Position numbers and translations under genes: made by a program. The notes under the pieces were generated by a model. That model searched no databases. It was given only the letters and a program-made list of their open reading frames with translations, and was not told where the DNA came from. Positions 35,630-46,759 of a DNA stretch of 64,000 nucleotides are shown here, one piece after another; the first letter of the stretch is position 1; each line of letters starts with the position of its first letter. The stretch covers positions 39,794,766 through 39,858,765 of the forward strand of contig OX387184.1 in the NCBI GenBank assembly GCA_947561395.2. Direction: 5' to 3'. This stretch comes from Buxus sempervirens (Eukaryota; Streptophyta; Magnoliopsida; Buxales; Buxaceae).

Positions 35630-38028
35630 TGTGCGCACCTAAATCTGACCTAGATCGCACACGGGGCGCATGTGGGTTCGTGCGTGCCTCGGGACTTTCG
35701 GAGTCGCCACTGCCTGAGAGGTGCAGGCAGACACGGTGTTTGCCCTATCTGGGTCTAAGTCTGGTATGCGGTTTTTCAGAGTTCTAGCTAAGTCCTCGGT
35801 TACGTCCGGCGAAGCCCTAAGACACCCCGGCCCGCCCCGTCGGTTTGATGGGTCCCTCGGGTCTCCCTGGTTTTTGAGTCAAGTTCACCCTTCCTAGGCT
35901 AGCATGCTGCTTTATTTGGTCTGGTGGGACCCTTTGAAGGTGTGGGTCCCTTTTATTTGGATTTTATCTTTTTTATTTATCTAAGTGAAATGGGTCGGAC
36001 CTGGGTCCCATTGGAAGACCCGTGGGCTGCCATGGTTGGGCCTTAGGCCCAGTAGGGTTATTGGGTAACCCTTTTTGGTTATTTAAATTTTATTTATTTA
36101 CACTTTTATTTGGGCTTGATGGGCTTGGATTTGGCCCATTAGCCAAGGGTCAAGAGGCCTGGGCCTGTTTATTGAAAACAAGCCTGGTATAGGCCAGTCA
36201 AAAGTGGGCCCTTCAAATGGGCTCAAGGTGCCTTGGTGGGCCTATTTAGGTCCACAGTCCGCAAATAGGCTTAAAATGGCCCAAAATGTCTAAAAGGTCG
36301 GTTCAGGCCGGGTTAAATCCAACCGGGCCAAAAATTACATTTTTTAAGTTATATTTACACAGGCCCGTGTTTGTTATACGGGCTGCCATTGCCCGTAAAT
36401 GAAATCCGGTTCAAGCTTGCCCGTGAAGCAAATACGGGCATGCTTGAACCGTTCTGAGTTTACGGGCTCAACCAACTTTGCATATTTGGTGCCGATTCAG
36501 CTTGGGATTAGTTTGATTAGTTTTCTGGGGCTTCCAACAACCTCCGTCAGACTTCCAGCATCCCCGTGATTCTCCATTCCCTCCATTTGGCTTAAAAAAA
36601 CCATCTTTCTCCTCTTTTGCATTTTCCAAGCAAGTATAGCTTCCTTTTAACCATTTGTGATCATTGCTAAGAAGGGAATAAGAGGGAGATTACAGGGAAT
36701 ATCAGATATTTAAAGAAGTTCCAGGATTGTAACCAAATTAGGTAGGGTATTATTCTTTTGATAACCCTTGATTATTCTCTCCTCCTTTTCATGGAAATCA
36801 CCACTTTGGATCAAGTTGCTCATCGCATACAGCAGCCAAAACATGTTAGAAACCACATAATGAAAATAAAATAGAAAGAAAGTAAGTGAAGAAGAAAGAA
36901 AAAGTAACTAAAACTTACTTAATTCAGTGATCATACTTACAATGTAATTTCTAATTGATTTTGATGATTTCTCCAAGTCCGAGTGAATTCGACAGCGCTT
37001 CTGCGTCCCCTTGGGTTTCCAAATTGGGTTTTGAAAGGGCCTGGTTGGGTTTCCTATGTTCAAATGATAATCAAACAGGGTTTAGACAGAGTTTGGGCAA
37101 TGCAGGGACATTTCGGGGATTTTTGGAATTAGGAATTGGAGGTGGCAGAACTTGGGCAGGGTTTCGGCTCTGTAAAACACACAGACGGAGAGGGGAGAGG
37201 CCAAAAGGAAGGCTTCTTCAAATGAGGGGGGTGGCCCCTCTATTTATAGGCAAAAAGGGTCGTGCCTGTATTTGAAGTACGGGCATGCCTTGCCCGTACT
37301 TCAAGTACGGGCGTGCCTTGCCCGTAATTCAAATACGGGCGAAAAACGCACATTTCCAAATCTCGCAAAATCAGCCGTACGGGACGCGTGTCCCGCCGTA
37401 CAGCGACACGTGTCCCCTTCTAAAAGCTTGCCTGTATTTGAAGTACGGGCGAGGCATGCCCGTACTTCAAATACGGGCGCGCACGTTTTTAAAATGCTGG
37501 ATTTCAAATGCTTTATTAAATTTGATTTTTAAACGGATTTTATTCGATTTTAATGATTATTATATTAAAATATCTTCAGATATTTTTATAAACAATTATT
37601 TTTATTTATTTTATTCATTTATTCTGCTTTTTTGCTACTGTTTTGCCACATGGGCAGTTTTCTTGAAACTTCAACTGCCCATAACTTCTTCATTCGGTGT
37701 CCGATTTCAGCAAACTTAGTGTCGTTGGAATCGGCTTGGAACCACCTATCCATTGGGATCAAGTTTGGCAGTTGAATTGGGGTCGAGCAAAAAGTTAACT
37801 TTTCGCTCCCCAAAAGTTTGACCAACTCATAACTTTCTCATCCGGACTCCGATTCCAGCAAACTCAATTGCGTTAGAACCGTGTCGAAATGCTTTTTTCA
37901 ATGAGATGAAGTTTGATGGCCAAATTCACTTGAATCAAAAAAGTCAATTTTTGTCCCCTCAGGGTTTGACTTTTAGTTTGACTTTTCATTTTTCTTCATT
38001 TTGGGGGTGCAAAAATCAGGTGTCTACA
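35630..38028. mobile_element. solo LTR, Ogre/Tat-like Ty3/gypsy, 2.4 kb
   Basis: It starts TGTGCGCACC, ends CAGGTGTCTACA, and is flanked by CTTGA on both sides (35625-35629 and 38029-38033), a 5-bp duplication. The ending GGTGCAAAAATCAGGTGTCTACA-type text is characteristic of very long LTRs of the Tat/Ogre lineage. No second LTR and no gag or pol are present, so it is the product of recombination between two LTRs. Internally it has clusters of TACGGGC/GCCCGTA motifs at 36370-36470 and 37262-37480. Confidence 0.85.
37262..37482. repeat. cluster of TACGGGC palindromes in the solo LTR
   Basis: There are alternating copies of TTGAAGTACGGGC and GCCCGTACTTCAA. Two of them form a 21-nt palindrome (37292-37312: ten-base arms, one central base). 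The same words occur again near 37430-37480 and, more loosely, at 36370-36470. Confidence 0.8.
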
Positions 38029-38275
38029 CTTGATCTACATTCTCTATAGACCTTAGTGTCCTTGAATTTCACTTCCACTGATAATGAATTTTTTTTGGGA
38101 CCATGTGTAGTTTTTGAAAATAGGTGCTGAGTTGGGAAATAAGTTTTTGAATGTAGTGCACCCCAAGAGGGAGTGTATTCGTGCTTTATATCCAAGGTTT
38201 GGTGTATGGTTTTAATGATTTAATTTGGATATCCTTGATCTAAATTCTCTATGGACCTTAGTCTCCTTACTCCTT

Positions 38276-38455
38276 ATAGTTGTTGAAAATGTTATCTCTT
38301 TCAGTTGTCATGGGGCGGGGGGGGGGGGCGGGGCGGCGGCGGCGCCACTCATCCTTTATTTGTAGGATCATAATGGAGCTTGTTATTGATTGTAAGATCA
38401 TAATAGATCTTTTATTTGGTGCAATGAACTTGCTGAAGGAGCTTCTACTTCTACC
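38276..38455. other. spacer with a GC-rich run
   Basis: A G/C tract (GGGGCGGGGGGGG then GGCGGCGGCGGCGCC, 38310-38343) stands out in AT-rich surroundings. No gene is seen. Confidence 0.7.
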
Positions 38456-38698
38456 ATGATGCAGACAAATGACATGCCTTGTCATAGACGCGACAAGAAC
38501 ACTCGTTTGACTTCACATGAAAGTGATCATGAACTTAAAGTGCACCAAGTGCAGCCTTCAATTAATGATATGAAAGTTGGATTAACAATTACGAATTGGG
38601 ATAAAGGATTGATGATGGCTTGTTGTTGGATTTTGTGTTTATTCCTTTTATTTGCCTTAGTACTTATTTTGTGGCTTATTGTAATATTAGTGAAGTAA
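38405..38698 (+). CDS. GRF-zinc-finger-like small membrane protein, C-terminal part
   Basis: A frame running from before 38405 reads SFIWCNELAEGASTST, then a polar segment, and ends in a strongly hydrophobic stretch (ACCWILCLFLLFALVLILW) just before LVK and TAA (38696-38698). Many small plant proteins pair an N-terminal GRF zinc finger (..CxFFKWCDE..) with a C-terminal membrane anchor; the WCNE motif and the anchor fit such an ending. The first methionine is at 38456, but the frame is open upstream, so the true start is probably in an upstream exon not recognised here. No homologous N-terminus is seen. It may be a fragment. Confidence 0.35.
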   Translation, partial: RSFIWCNELAEGASTSTMMQTNDMPCHRRDKNTRLTSHESDHELKVHQVQPSINDMKVGLTITNWDKGLMMACCWILCLFLLFALVLILWLIVILVK

Positions 38699-39898
38699 TT
38701 TTGTAATTTCTTCTACTTCTTTTGGATGTTTGAACACTCGTCCTTTTATTGCTTCTCAGGATGTGGTTGAATGAATGTTGAAAAGAAGACTGAAGAGATT
38801 CTATGAAATGACATCTCTTTCCTGTTTACTTATTTAATGCCCTATTCTCATGTTTACTTGTTTGCATTACAAATTTGAGATCATTTTTGTTCCTGTTATC
38901 TCTTAGACAGGTCAAATAGCAGATATTGGCACTTAGATTCAACGGTAGCTAAGCAGGTGACATCTCTTTCCTGCATAGGATTACTGCTACTTTCATTTGA
39001 TGGAGAAAAGAACAAAAGATGAGAGACGGAACTGATGGACATCTTTTGGTCTTTGTGGTTGTAGAGAAACATTGAGACAGGGAGGGTGCAGGACATTCAA
39101 TATTTTATTCGCCTACCCTCATGCTCACTTTTGTCTTTTTTCTTTTTTTCCTCTCTTAATATTTCATTCAGCATTTATGATTTTTTTAAGGCATAGGTCA
39201 GTAGCTTTATGTTATGTTTGGTTTTCCAACCTAGAAGGCATACTACCATAAGTTATCATAGGCCGTTCTATTTGATTATGCACACACTTCCTCATACGCT
39301 TGTGGAACTACTTGGTCTGTTTTTAATTTAGGCTTCATTTGGCATTTGGGAACCCATTCCATCGGTTTATAAGGTAGTTTCAACCATTGAACCATCAATG
39401 TTAAGGAAATACCATGTGCTTCTATTCTATTTCACTAAGCTTACATTCCTACAACCTAACACATGGGTGTTGCTTCAGCAGACACAAACTACTTATACTA
39501 AATTGGCACTATAATGTGCAACCGGATCTCATATATTTGAAGCCATTCCATTTCAAGGTTTTGAACAAGAAAAAAATTCAATTGTATAAATCCGTTCAGG
39601 ATGGGTATAACATAAATTCAGGTAAGAAAGGGAATTTTAGATTCCCAACTAATTGACTTACAAAAGAGAGTGATATACACACAAAAAATTCAAGAAGATA
39701 TAGGTAATAGCAAGGGCTATCAATATGAGAAGATATGCGATTCCTTGATCAATGGCGTGGCCTTTTTCAATAGCACATACAGAAACCCCACTCAGTATCA
39801 ATCAATTACATAACTCTCAAACATAATTAAACCATTTTTTTTTCCTGCAAATGGAAAAAAACAAGCTCTGTTCTTCACTTTGTTAGTGTAGGGCTAAT
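38699..39898. other. intergenic sequence, nothing recognised
   Basis: The stretch is AT-rich with a T/C-rich block near 39125-39160. I recognise no transposon ends and no coding similarity. Confidence 0.5.
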
Positions 39899-41388
39899 TC
39901 AAATTGACCTTGTCCTTAAATAAATCGTCAACTCATCTCTGCTGAATTTCATATTCAGAGCCTCGTCCCTGCTAATGTGATACGCATTCATCAGCACCTC
40001 CACTGGTTGTCCCCTGAAGGTCGAGGTTCTTGAACGCGGGTTGACTATGGCGTTGTCGTTGGTCTTGAACGCGATGTATTCGAAGCCATTGTCGCCTGCT
40101 CGGATCACCACAGCAAAGTTCTGTGGAACAACCACCAGCTGAGGAGTTCGCCGTCGAAAACCGGCTTATCGTAGTTTCCAACTATCTAAGCGTAGCCTCT
40201 TCCTCTGATAGCGTACAAGATACTGTGTGCATTCATGTGCCAATGAGGTGCAAGAATGGCGTTCTGCACAAATTAAGAACCGATATGATGAGATTTTGAA
40301 TGAATAACGATAATAAACACAAATTGAATTAATTTCTCTGTATATCATACGCTGTAGAGAAATCCTCTTTCAGCACTGAGTTGAAGATTGTTGAGGATTG
40401 GTAGCTTTTGGCTGTTCAGAGTGGTGATCCGCCCAGCTTGTGGACTGAAGATGTCTGCGCGGTTAGGGTTTCCGATGTTCTCTCAAAGCCTCGTATTGCA
40501 AATAGTCTCCTCCAAGCCATTGGTTCGCACTAGTTGCTCGTCTTGCCGTTCCGGTTCTAATGATTCCGGCATTTGTATTTGAAGCCCTTCCTCAACTAGA
40601 ACGATTTCGCCTCGGTTATTCTGACGGCCTTGTAATTTGGTTGATGTATCCCTGCTCACACGGAAAGCCTCCATTAATGTCTCCACTCTTATGCCACTGA
40701 GAATACTGTTTGTTGAGCATTGTGGGGCAATTGGTCGTTTCTCACAACCCTTGAGACCCTGTTGATCTTGGCGGCCACCGGCAAGCTGGAATTTCTGCAA
40801 TCATATGAACACAAATAACAGAAAAGAGAGTGATTGTTAAGTTGTAACCCAACAACAGTTACTGGAAATCAAAATGCTTCTCGGGGTCTTCTTACTCTGA
40901 GGTTCCGATAGAGTTGATTGATATCGTTACTTGTGTCATGGACAGCGACTACTTCTAGCGGTTCATCTCCATCATTGTAGCACCAATGCACCACTCCGGC
41001 CGGGAAGGCGATGGCATCTCCTTCTCGAACGCGCCGAAGCTTCTGATTCTGATCCCTGAAACTTTGCTGTCCTCCTCTTGGGATTGTTGGAATGACTGGT
41101 AGGTTTCAGGGCACCCAGGGATGATAAATCCAGCGACCCTTCAATCACAAAAGATGATACCACGTCAGGTCTCAGCCATAGAAGCATACGAAGCACATCC
41201 TCTTCTTTAGATCTCTTAGCTTCCCACCATCTCGAATAGAAGTGGCTGGTAAGAGAGAGAAGCAGTCGAGTTGTGTGTTTGAGGAAGATGAAAAGTCGAG
41301 AGAGAGAAGCAGTTGGGAGAGAGGAGCAGTTGGGGAAGAGACAAATGGCGGAGAGGAAGAGAGGGCGTGATAGTCGATGCGCAGCCAT
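39899..41388 (-). pseudogene. 11S globulin (legumin) pseudogene
   Basis: On the minus strand an N-terminal start (41388) is followed by decayed sequence, CPETYQSFQQSQ (about 41090-41130), then the first cupin FRDQNQKLRRVREGDAIAFP and VVHWCYNDGDEP (40960-41070). An intron follows with a GTAAGA donor (LYRNLR|). The next exon (from 40800) has KFQLAGGRQDQQG, LMEAFRVSRDTSTKLQG and the Asn-Gly processing site NGLEETICNTRL. Then come [15 protein letters not shown], a second intron, NAILAPHWHMNAHSILYAIRG, and the end VVPQNFAVVIRAGDNGFEYI ... AFKTNDNA ... VEVLMNAYHISRDEA to TGA at 39901-39899. Breaks include TGA after NTRL, a TAG after RGRGYA, a frameshift before LVVVPQ, a shift after QSFQQSQ, and loss of most of the first cupin strand region. 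Intact 11S globulins are hexameric seed storage proteins of protein bodies. Confidence 0.9.
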
Positions 41389-41539
41389 AGACTGTCGCGC
41401 CTTAATAAAATATAAATATATACGGTAAACGTTAACGCCGTTTGTCGGCAAATTTCGTTTGCCGACATGGTTTGGCACAGCAAAAAGTATTTGACACGTC
41501 GTTGAAGGAGTGGTTACAGGTTGAGGGTTTTATGAGCCC

Positions 41540-42235
41540 GACCTTAGAAGATCCGATTCCAAAAAAAAAAGGACTTCTTCCAAAAATGCCCTCAAAGACT
41601 TCTTAACTCTGTTAAAAGATGATAACAAATAAATTTTTTATAAGTGCTGGCAATTTTTGGAAGAAAACGTTAATGCATGAACATCAAGATAAACTTATTC
41701 TCAATTATTTTGAAAAAGTATCCAACATTTCCAATTAATAAATGCAAATTTTTAAAGGGAAAATTATGGAAAAGGGTCACTTTTTGTCCATAATTATAAA
41801 AACATGCCACTAAGATCCCAAATTACAGAAACATGCCACTTTTCGTCAATATTTATAAAAACGTCCATCAAAATTAAATTCTAGGATCACTTTTCAAAAA
41901 TAATTAAATTTGAAGATCATTTTCTTAGGACACAAGCTCATCATGCATAGGACTCAAGCTTATTACAATGGACACAAGTTCATTTTACATGGGACACAAG
42001 CGTATTCTACGTGGGACACGAACGCATCATACGTGGACTCGAACGTGGTTTGTTTATAATAAAATGACACTATTTTTTAATTATGTTCTAAAAGTGATCC
42101 TTCATGTCAATTGTGGACGAAAAGTGGCATGTTTCTGTAATTTGGGATCTTAGTTGTATGTTTTTATAATTTTGAACGAAAAGTGAGGCTTTTCCATAAT
42201 TTTCCCATTTTTAAAAAACATCACTAAAACCTAAT
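41540..42235. mobile_element. decayed copy of the fold-back MITE, carrying the MULE-type MITE
   Basis: The left flank (CTTCC(A)AAAATGCCCTCAAA, CTCAATTATTTTGAAAAAGTAT) and the right flank (AAAAACATCACTAAAACCTAATTACC) of the 41757-42206 element match successive parts of the fold-back MITE at 18956-19320. The younger MITE therefore inserted into an older one. Confidence 0.55.
41757..42206. mobile_element. MULE-type MITE, 450 bp, long terminal inverted repeats
   Basis: The two ends are inverted copies for about 90 bp: GGGAAAATTATGGAAAAG... at the left, and its complement ending CTTTTCCATAATTTTCCC at the right. Both contain AAGATCCCAAATTACAGAAA and CATGCCACTTTTCGTC. The target duplication is ATTTTTAAA (41748-41756 and 42207-42215), 9 bp as for Mutator-like elements. 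The centre holds repeated GGACACAAG(C/T) and TACGTGGGACACGAACG words. It has no coding capacity. A diverged relative lies at 54705-55176. Confidence 0.88.
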
Positions 42236-42654
42236 TACCCAGAAATAAAAATAAAAATAAAAAATAAGTGTAGAGGACGTGACGTCGGCATCTCTGGGTT
42301 CAAAATTCATGGAGACCGTTTAATCTGGTGCCATTCAACGGTAACATCGCGAAACATGCGGATGGATGCCCCTTTCCAACAGGGCCCACATCCCGAAAGA
42401 CATCCCCTGCGGTGGTTTCATGGTACCACCCGATTCGAGAAAATGCATTCAAAGTCATGCCCTAGTAGGTTGCTTTAGCGCGTGCTAATCCACCTCAAAA
42501 AGCGAGGTCATCGGTAATTTGACGCTTTACAAGGGATCTCTTTACAAGTGGCTTCATCAAATCTAACCCTTACAAGCGTGAAATCCATGCCAAACCAGAT
42601 TCCTAATCTGATACGTCTCACCAGCATACCCAGCCGCTCCCAATAAAGATCCCT
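42236..42654 (+). promoter_or_regulatory. probable promoter region of the Smr gene
   Basis: A GC-richer island follows the MITE and precedes a CT-rich 5'UTR-like stretch. It has ACGT cores (GGACGTGACGTCGGC at about 42275) of the kind bound by bZIP factors. No open frame is supported. The link to the Smr gene depends on the 5'UTR exon proposed at 42655-42948. Confidence 0.4.
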
Positions 42655-42948
42655 TTGACTTTTCTCTTCTTCTCGTTTTCCTCCTTTGAGAGAAACCCCA
42701 TTCCGTCTCTACCTCTTATCTTCTCTCTTTCTATGCTCTCTCTCAGGCTCCGGAGGATCTCCTTTCCGTTTATGGATTCCAGAGGTAGATGTTCATCACC
42801 TTCGATCTTCGCTGTCCAGACGTTGTTCCCTCTGATTGTTTCATCTCAATCCTTTATCTTCGCTTCCTTAGCTCGATTGACGCCGTGGTTTCGGGAACTC
42901 TGGTTTATTACTCCCAAGTAGTAGCGGAAGAAGCAATCGGGTCGTAAG
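42655..42948 (+). other. probable 5'UTR exon of the Smr gene
   Basis: The start is CT-rich (TTTTCTCTTCTTCTCG..., CTCTCTTTCTATGCTCTCTC), typical of plant leaders. It ends GGGTCGTAAG|GTATTA, a usable donor. A frame of 88 codons here is Ser/Phe/Leu-rich and looks like translated leader. The next coding exon is at 50089, so the intron would be about 7 kb. No transcript evidence is available. Confidence 0.4.
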
Positions 42949-44483
42949 GTATTATAGACTTGAATTGGGTGGTTTAAAGCTTTAGATGCTTAGATTTTTC
43001 AATATGGATATTGTGAGCTTTCCAGGTTTGATGTTTTAAATTGAGAACTCGTCAAAATATCTGTTAGGTTAAATTCGGTTAAAATTTTGAAAAACTTATA
43101 GCATTATAACAGAAATTTAGATTGTGAGAGATTGATTTTGTGGGGTAGTTATCAGTTTGATGATTTTTTGCGGGATTCCTTTGGTGATGTTTGAACTGCT
43201 GTAGTATAGATTTTAGTGACATTTTGAATGATTTTGTGCTCAATTGATGCCCATTTTCAAGAGTAATTACCATTTGTATTGTATGCTTCTACCCATAACA
43301 GTTGCAAGTCACATAAATGTTATGATAGTCAATTAGTCATTATAATATTCTTGATTTATTTTGTCTACTTCCTTTTGATGTGGTGGTTTAAATATGCATG
43401 TTTTTTGGACTTAGGCTGGGTCTTGGCAAAATAAATTAAAAAAACTTTTTGTCAACCCAAATCTGTTCAAATCCCTGTGTGTTTGCACGGATTAGCAGTT
43501 TTATGTCAGAAACCTATAGAATGTTGAATGACTTGGGTTATCATGTGTTTGGATATGAAGAAACTTCAGGAAACTGTGGGATGCCTGCATGTCGTGTTTG
43601 GATACCGAGAAAGAGAAAAAACTTGTTGTGGGACCCAGAATTTGATAAAAGCAAGTATATTTCTTATCCTGCTCCCAAGGTCGGGGGAATGAAAGAAACT
43701 GCATGGGAGAAACGGAATGCAGTTTCTCGGTATCCTGACGCGGAAGAGTGCTAGTCTCTAATGTTATGCCAAGCCTAACATCTTTAAAACCACGAGGTTT
43801 GTAAACCTTGTTGTCAATTCTTGCCTATCTTTGAAAGACATAATTTAGAAAACAGAAGATACCTAAAAAAAGGATGATCCATCGCCACGACATGGGTTTA
43901 TAATATAGCTATCTAATCTAAGTGTTTGTGATTATTCATGTGCCCAAGTGACAAAAATCTAGTCCCCATGCTATTCCAAGCTGGACATATTAAAACCAAC
44001 AAGTTTGCGGATTTCGTTGGAAATTCTTGCCCATATTTGACAGGCATAATTTAGAAAATTGAATATATCTAAAAATGGTGATCCATCGTCATGTATGGGT
44101 TTAGAATATAGCTGTTAGACCTGAGTGTCTGTGATTATTTGTGTGCCCAAGCGATAAAATTATATGATTATATTATTGAAGTACGAAAAAAAGGTATTAT
44201 TAGAATAAGTCACAAGTAGTAACGAATTTTTCATATGGATTTTAAATGTGATCATCACCATCAACATAAGCTGGTCCCCACCAAAGTGAAGTTGGTGACA
44301 TGAATCTTTTCTAACCAACCTATTCTATAAAAAATCATGACTTCAGTCAATTTATATTTGTGTAAGACTTATTTTATTAACCACATCCATGAATTTTTAG
44401 GCCTTTCTCTTAATCTCTTAGGCCTTTCAATATGCATCCTATCACACTTTCTTAAAGGTGCATCTCTAGGTTTCCGCTTTAAA
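42949..44483 (+). other. presumed Smr 5' intron: unassigned DNA with a 205-bp duplication
   Basis: A frame at 43449-43754 (Trp/Pro/Lys-rich) resembles no family I know. From 43745 to 44160 there is a two-copy repeat, listed separately. The rest is AT-rich. Confidence 0.45.
43745..44163. repeat. diverged 205-bp tandem duplication
   Basis: Both copies share CATAATTTAGAAAA, GATCCATCG(C/T)CA, ATGGGTTTA(T/G)AATATAGCT, GTG(T/A)CTGTGATTATT-like text and GTGCCCAAG(T/C)GA in the same order, about 205 bp apart. Confidence 0.75.
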
Positions 44484-46410
44484 TGTCATGCCCTATACTC
44501 CAACCCACTATAATCACATATGTACGGTATAGAGGAACATAACCTTACTTGTAAGAACGGGTTAGCAATAAATGAAATAATAAATAAACATGATAATCTC
44601 AAATACTAAAAATTTCATTATTCATTAGCCTATCATTCTGAACAAAACCATGAAATTAATAATAACTATAACAAATAAAAATTAATATATCAACTCCTAC
44701 CACATTGAACAACTCCTGTGAAATAGAATAACGTAATCCTAGTTATCTAATGACTTCAACTACACAGCAATTCTTCACTGCTTTCTTAAAGCGTTACCCT
44801 GCTGTGAACCTATAAGGTTAGTATAGTAGGAGTGAGTATAAAGCTCAATAGGAAGAGCTATTACACCCCAAATTACATAACGGTAATGTTCTAAGCATAA
44901 TAATATTAATCATACTAGTAACAGTTAATCGCATTCTCAACAAATGCAAATTCAATATCAAGATCCTACCATATCATCTCAATTCATGTTTTATGCATAA
45001 TCAACTCAATATTATCAAACTGAATATAAAACACACAACGGAGTTCAACACAAGTCATGCTGTCTAAAACAGAATGCTCAATTCTAGATCATCCTGTTGA
45101 GTCAATCCTTGGTCCCAGTGCATGTCCTTCAAGACAAACTGTCATTATGCAGTACATGATCGACTATAACTCCAAACACAACCGAATCATGCTATTCTAA
45201 TATGCTTCGAACAGATACATGCTTGTCAAGACAAACCTTCAGCATTTGGGATTTACCCATTCAGAACAGTTGTTCTATGCCACAACATGTCATCGAGTCT
45301 ACGTCAGCCTGCAGTAAATGTTCGTTTGTGTGTAACTCATTATACAATTTCATTTAGAAATGAGATAGATCATAACCACACTAAAATAAACAAATATATG
45401 CTAATTGTAAACCCCAAAATTAATCGCCACAAACTGCGATTAATGGTCAAATCCAACAATTATGATCATAGTTTAATCATCCATTGTCGATTAGGCCCCT
45501 CAATAAATTGCCATGTTCCACAATTAATATTGGAATTGATACTCCCACTGAGTAATCTTGTACAGCGATTAGCTTTCTAGAGAGCACTGTTTTATTATTT
45601 TTTGCTATCAATTAATCGCTGATACCTGCAATAATCGTGAGATCATGAACTGTTTTATTTTCTGGTTTTTTTGAAGATTCAAAACACTACCACCCAAAAC
45701 CAAACTAATTCCACATTATTCTAACTTCACAAACATATCATAACATTCTTAAAAACATTCAGAAAACATTCTGAATCAAATCATACATGCTAGTCATTGA
45801 ATTTTCATGAAAGTAGAGTTTTCATGCTTATAAAACAAAATAACATATCGTGCTCATAATTGCTTCTTAAAAATCATCCATCTCCAATATACACCATTGA
45901 TCACATAATTTCCATGATGTCAATCCATAATACAAATAAAACAATCCCAAAATAGCCTAGAGTCAAGATATCCTACTATAAAAAGCGAAATAACACTACC
46001 TACGTAATTTTATCTCTTTCCAATTTGCTAAATCCTTCTAAGTACGTATAAGATTGCTCCTTCTTCTTACTTCTTGCCCACACATCTGCAACTCTCCCAA
46101 GAATTCCAAGAAGAGTCCTAGTGAGTGTAAGTTTAGTATATTTATATTAACCTATTTTTAACCCTATTTAACCTTTAACTTAAAAGACCTTTATATCATT
46201 TTATTATTATGTGAAATTCCCATCTCATCCTAACTTAAGTTTAATCTCAACCCTTCATCATTTCTAGATTTTTTTAGTCTAATTTATGATCCTATGGTGC
46301 AACTAGGGATTTTCTACTCTTCCTTTGATGATCAGCCTTCTTATTGTAAAAGGTTGATTAATCAAAGTCTGACCCTCTGTGAAGGTCTTCATTTTGACCA
46401 AATCTTTGCA
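44484..46410 (-). repeat. 3' LTR of the gypsy element (1.9 kb)
   Basis: On the plus strand it starts TGTCATGCCC and ends AAATCTTTGCA. It shares the block AGTAGGAGTGAGTA and its surroundings with the solo LTR at 56198-58222 (44825 versus 56535), and has a similar length and a CT-poor, AT-rich body. The two belong to one LTR superfamily. Confidence 0.65.
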
Positions 46411-46418
46411 TTCTACCC

Positions 46419-46747
46419 AAGGTCTATAATTTCGTTTCAAATGACATATCGCTAGGTGTCACTAGTGAAATGTCAATGAAATTTTGCCGAAATGAGAGAA
46501 AAATTGCTAGAATTGAAAAAAGCTACAAAATGTAAATTCTTGACATTTCGCCGATATCAGGGAAAATATGATAACTTTTACTTGATGTCGCTGAAATGTC
46601 GACAACATTTCGCCATATTTCATGAAATGTTGCCAAAATTTTGCCAATATCAAGGAATCTTCAAAATTTCATTTTTCAAGCTAGTTTCATGCCGCTACCT
46701 TGGAAAATAGCGAAATTTTGCCAAAATGTCACGAAATTGTAAACCTT
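46419..46747. mobile_element. hAT-like MITE beside the gypsy purine tract
   Basis: The ends are inverted: AAGGTCTATAATTTCGTTTC at the left, and the complement of AAGGTTTACAATTTCGTGAC at the right. The interior is packed with GAAATTTTGCC and CATTTCGCC words. The flanks TTCTACCC and TCCTACCT form an 8-bp duplication with two mismatches. It lies between the purine tract and the LTR of the host element. Confidence 0.65.
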
Positions 46748-46759
46748 TCCTACCTACCT

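Larger units (their letters stand above)
35210..38275. repeat. 210-bp tandem repeat, three units, split by a solo LTR
   Basis: The landmark GTAGTGCACCCCAAGAGGGA occurs at 35331, 35541 and 38153. Removing the LTR and one target duplication puts the third copy 208 bp after the second, so the spacing is regular. Each unit also contains TTTAATGATTTAATTTGG, TCTCTATGGACCTTAGT and CCATGTGTAGTTTTTG. No coding frame is conserved. Confidence 0.85.

Noticed and set aside
37262..37482. CRISPR-like appearance of regularly repeated palindromes
   Set aside because: Spacers are themselves variants of the repeat, spacing is irregular, and the array lies inside a plant LTR with defined ends.
43449..43754. 101-codon frame, Trp/Pro/Lys-rich, between the proposed Smr 5'UTR and a gypsy element
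   Set aside because: No family is recognised, there is no supporting splice pattern, and it lies in transposon-rich DNA. It is kept only as a note in the intron entry.
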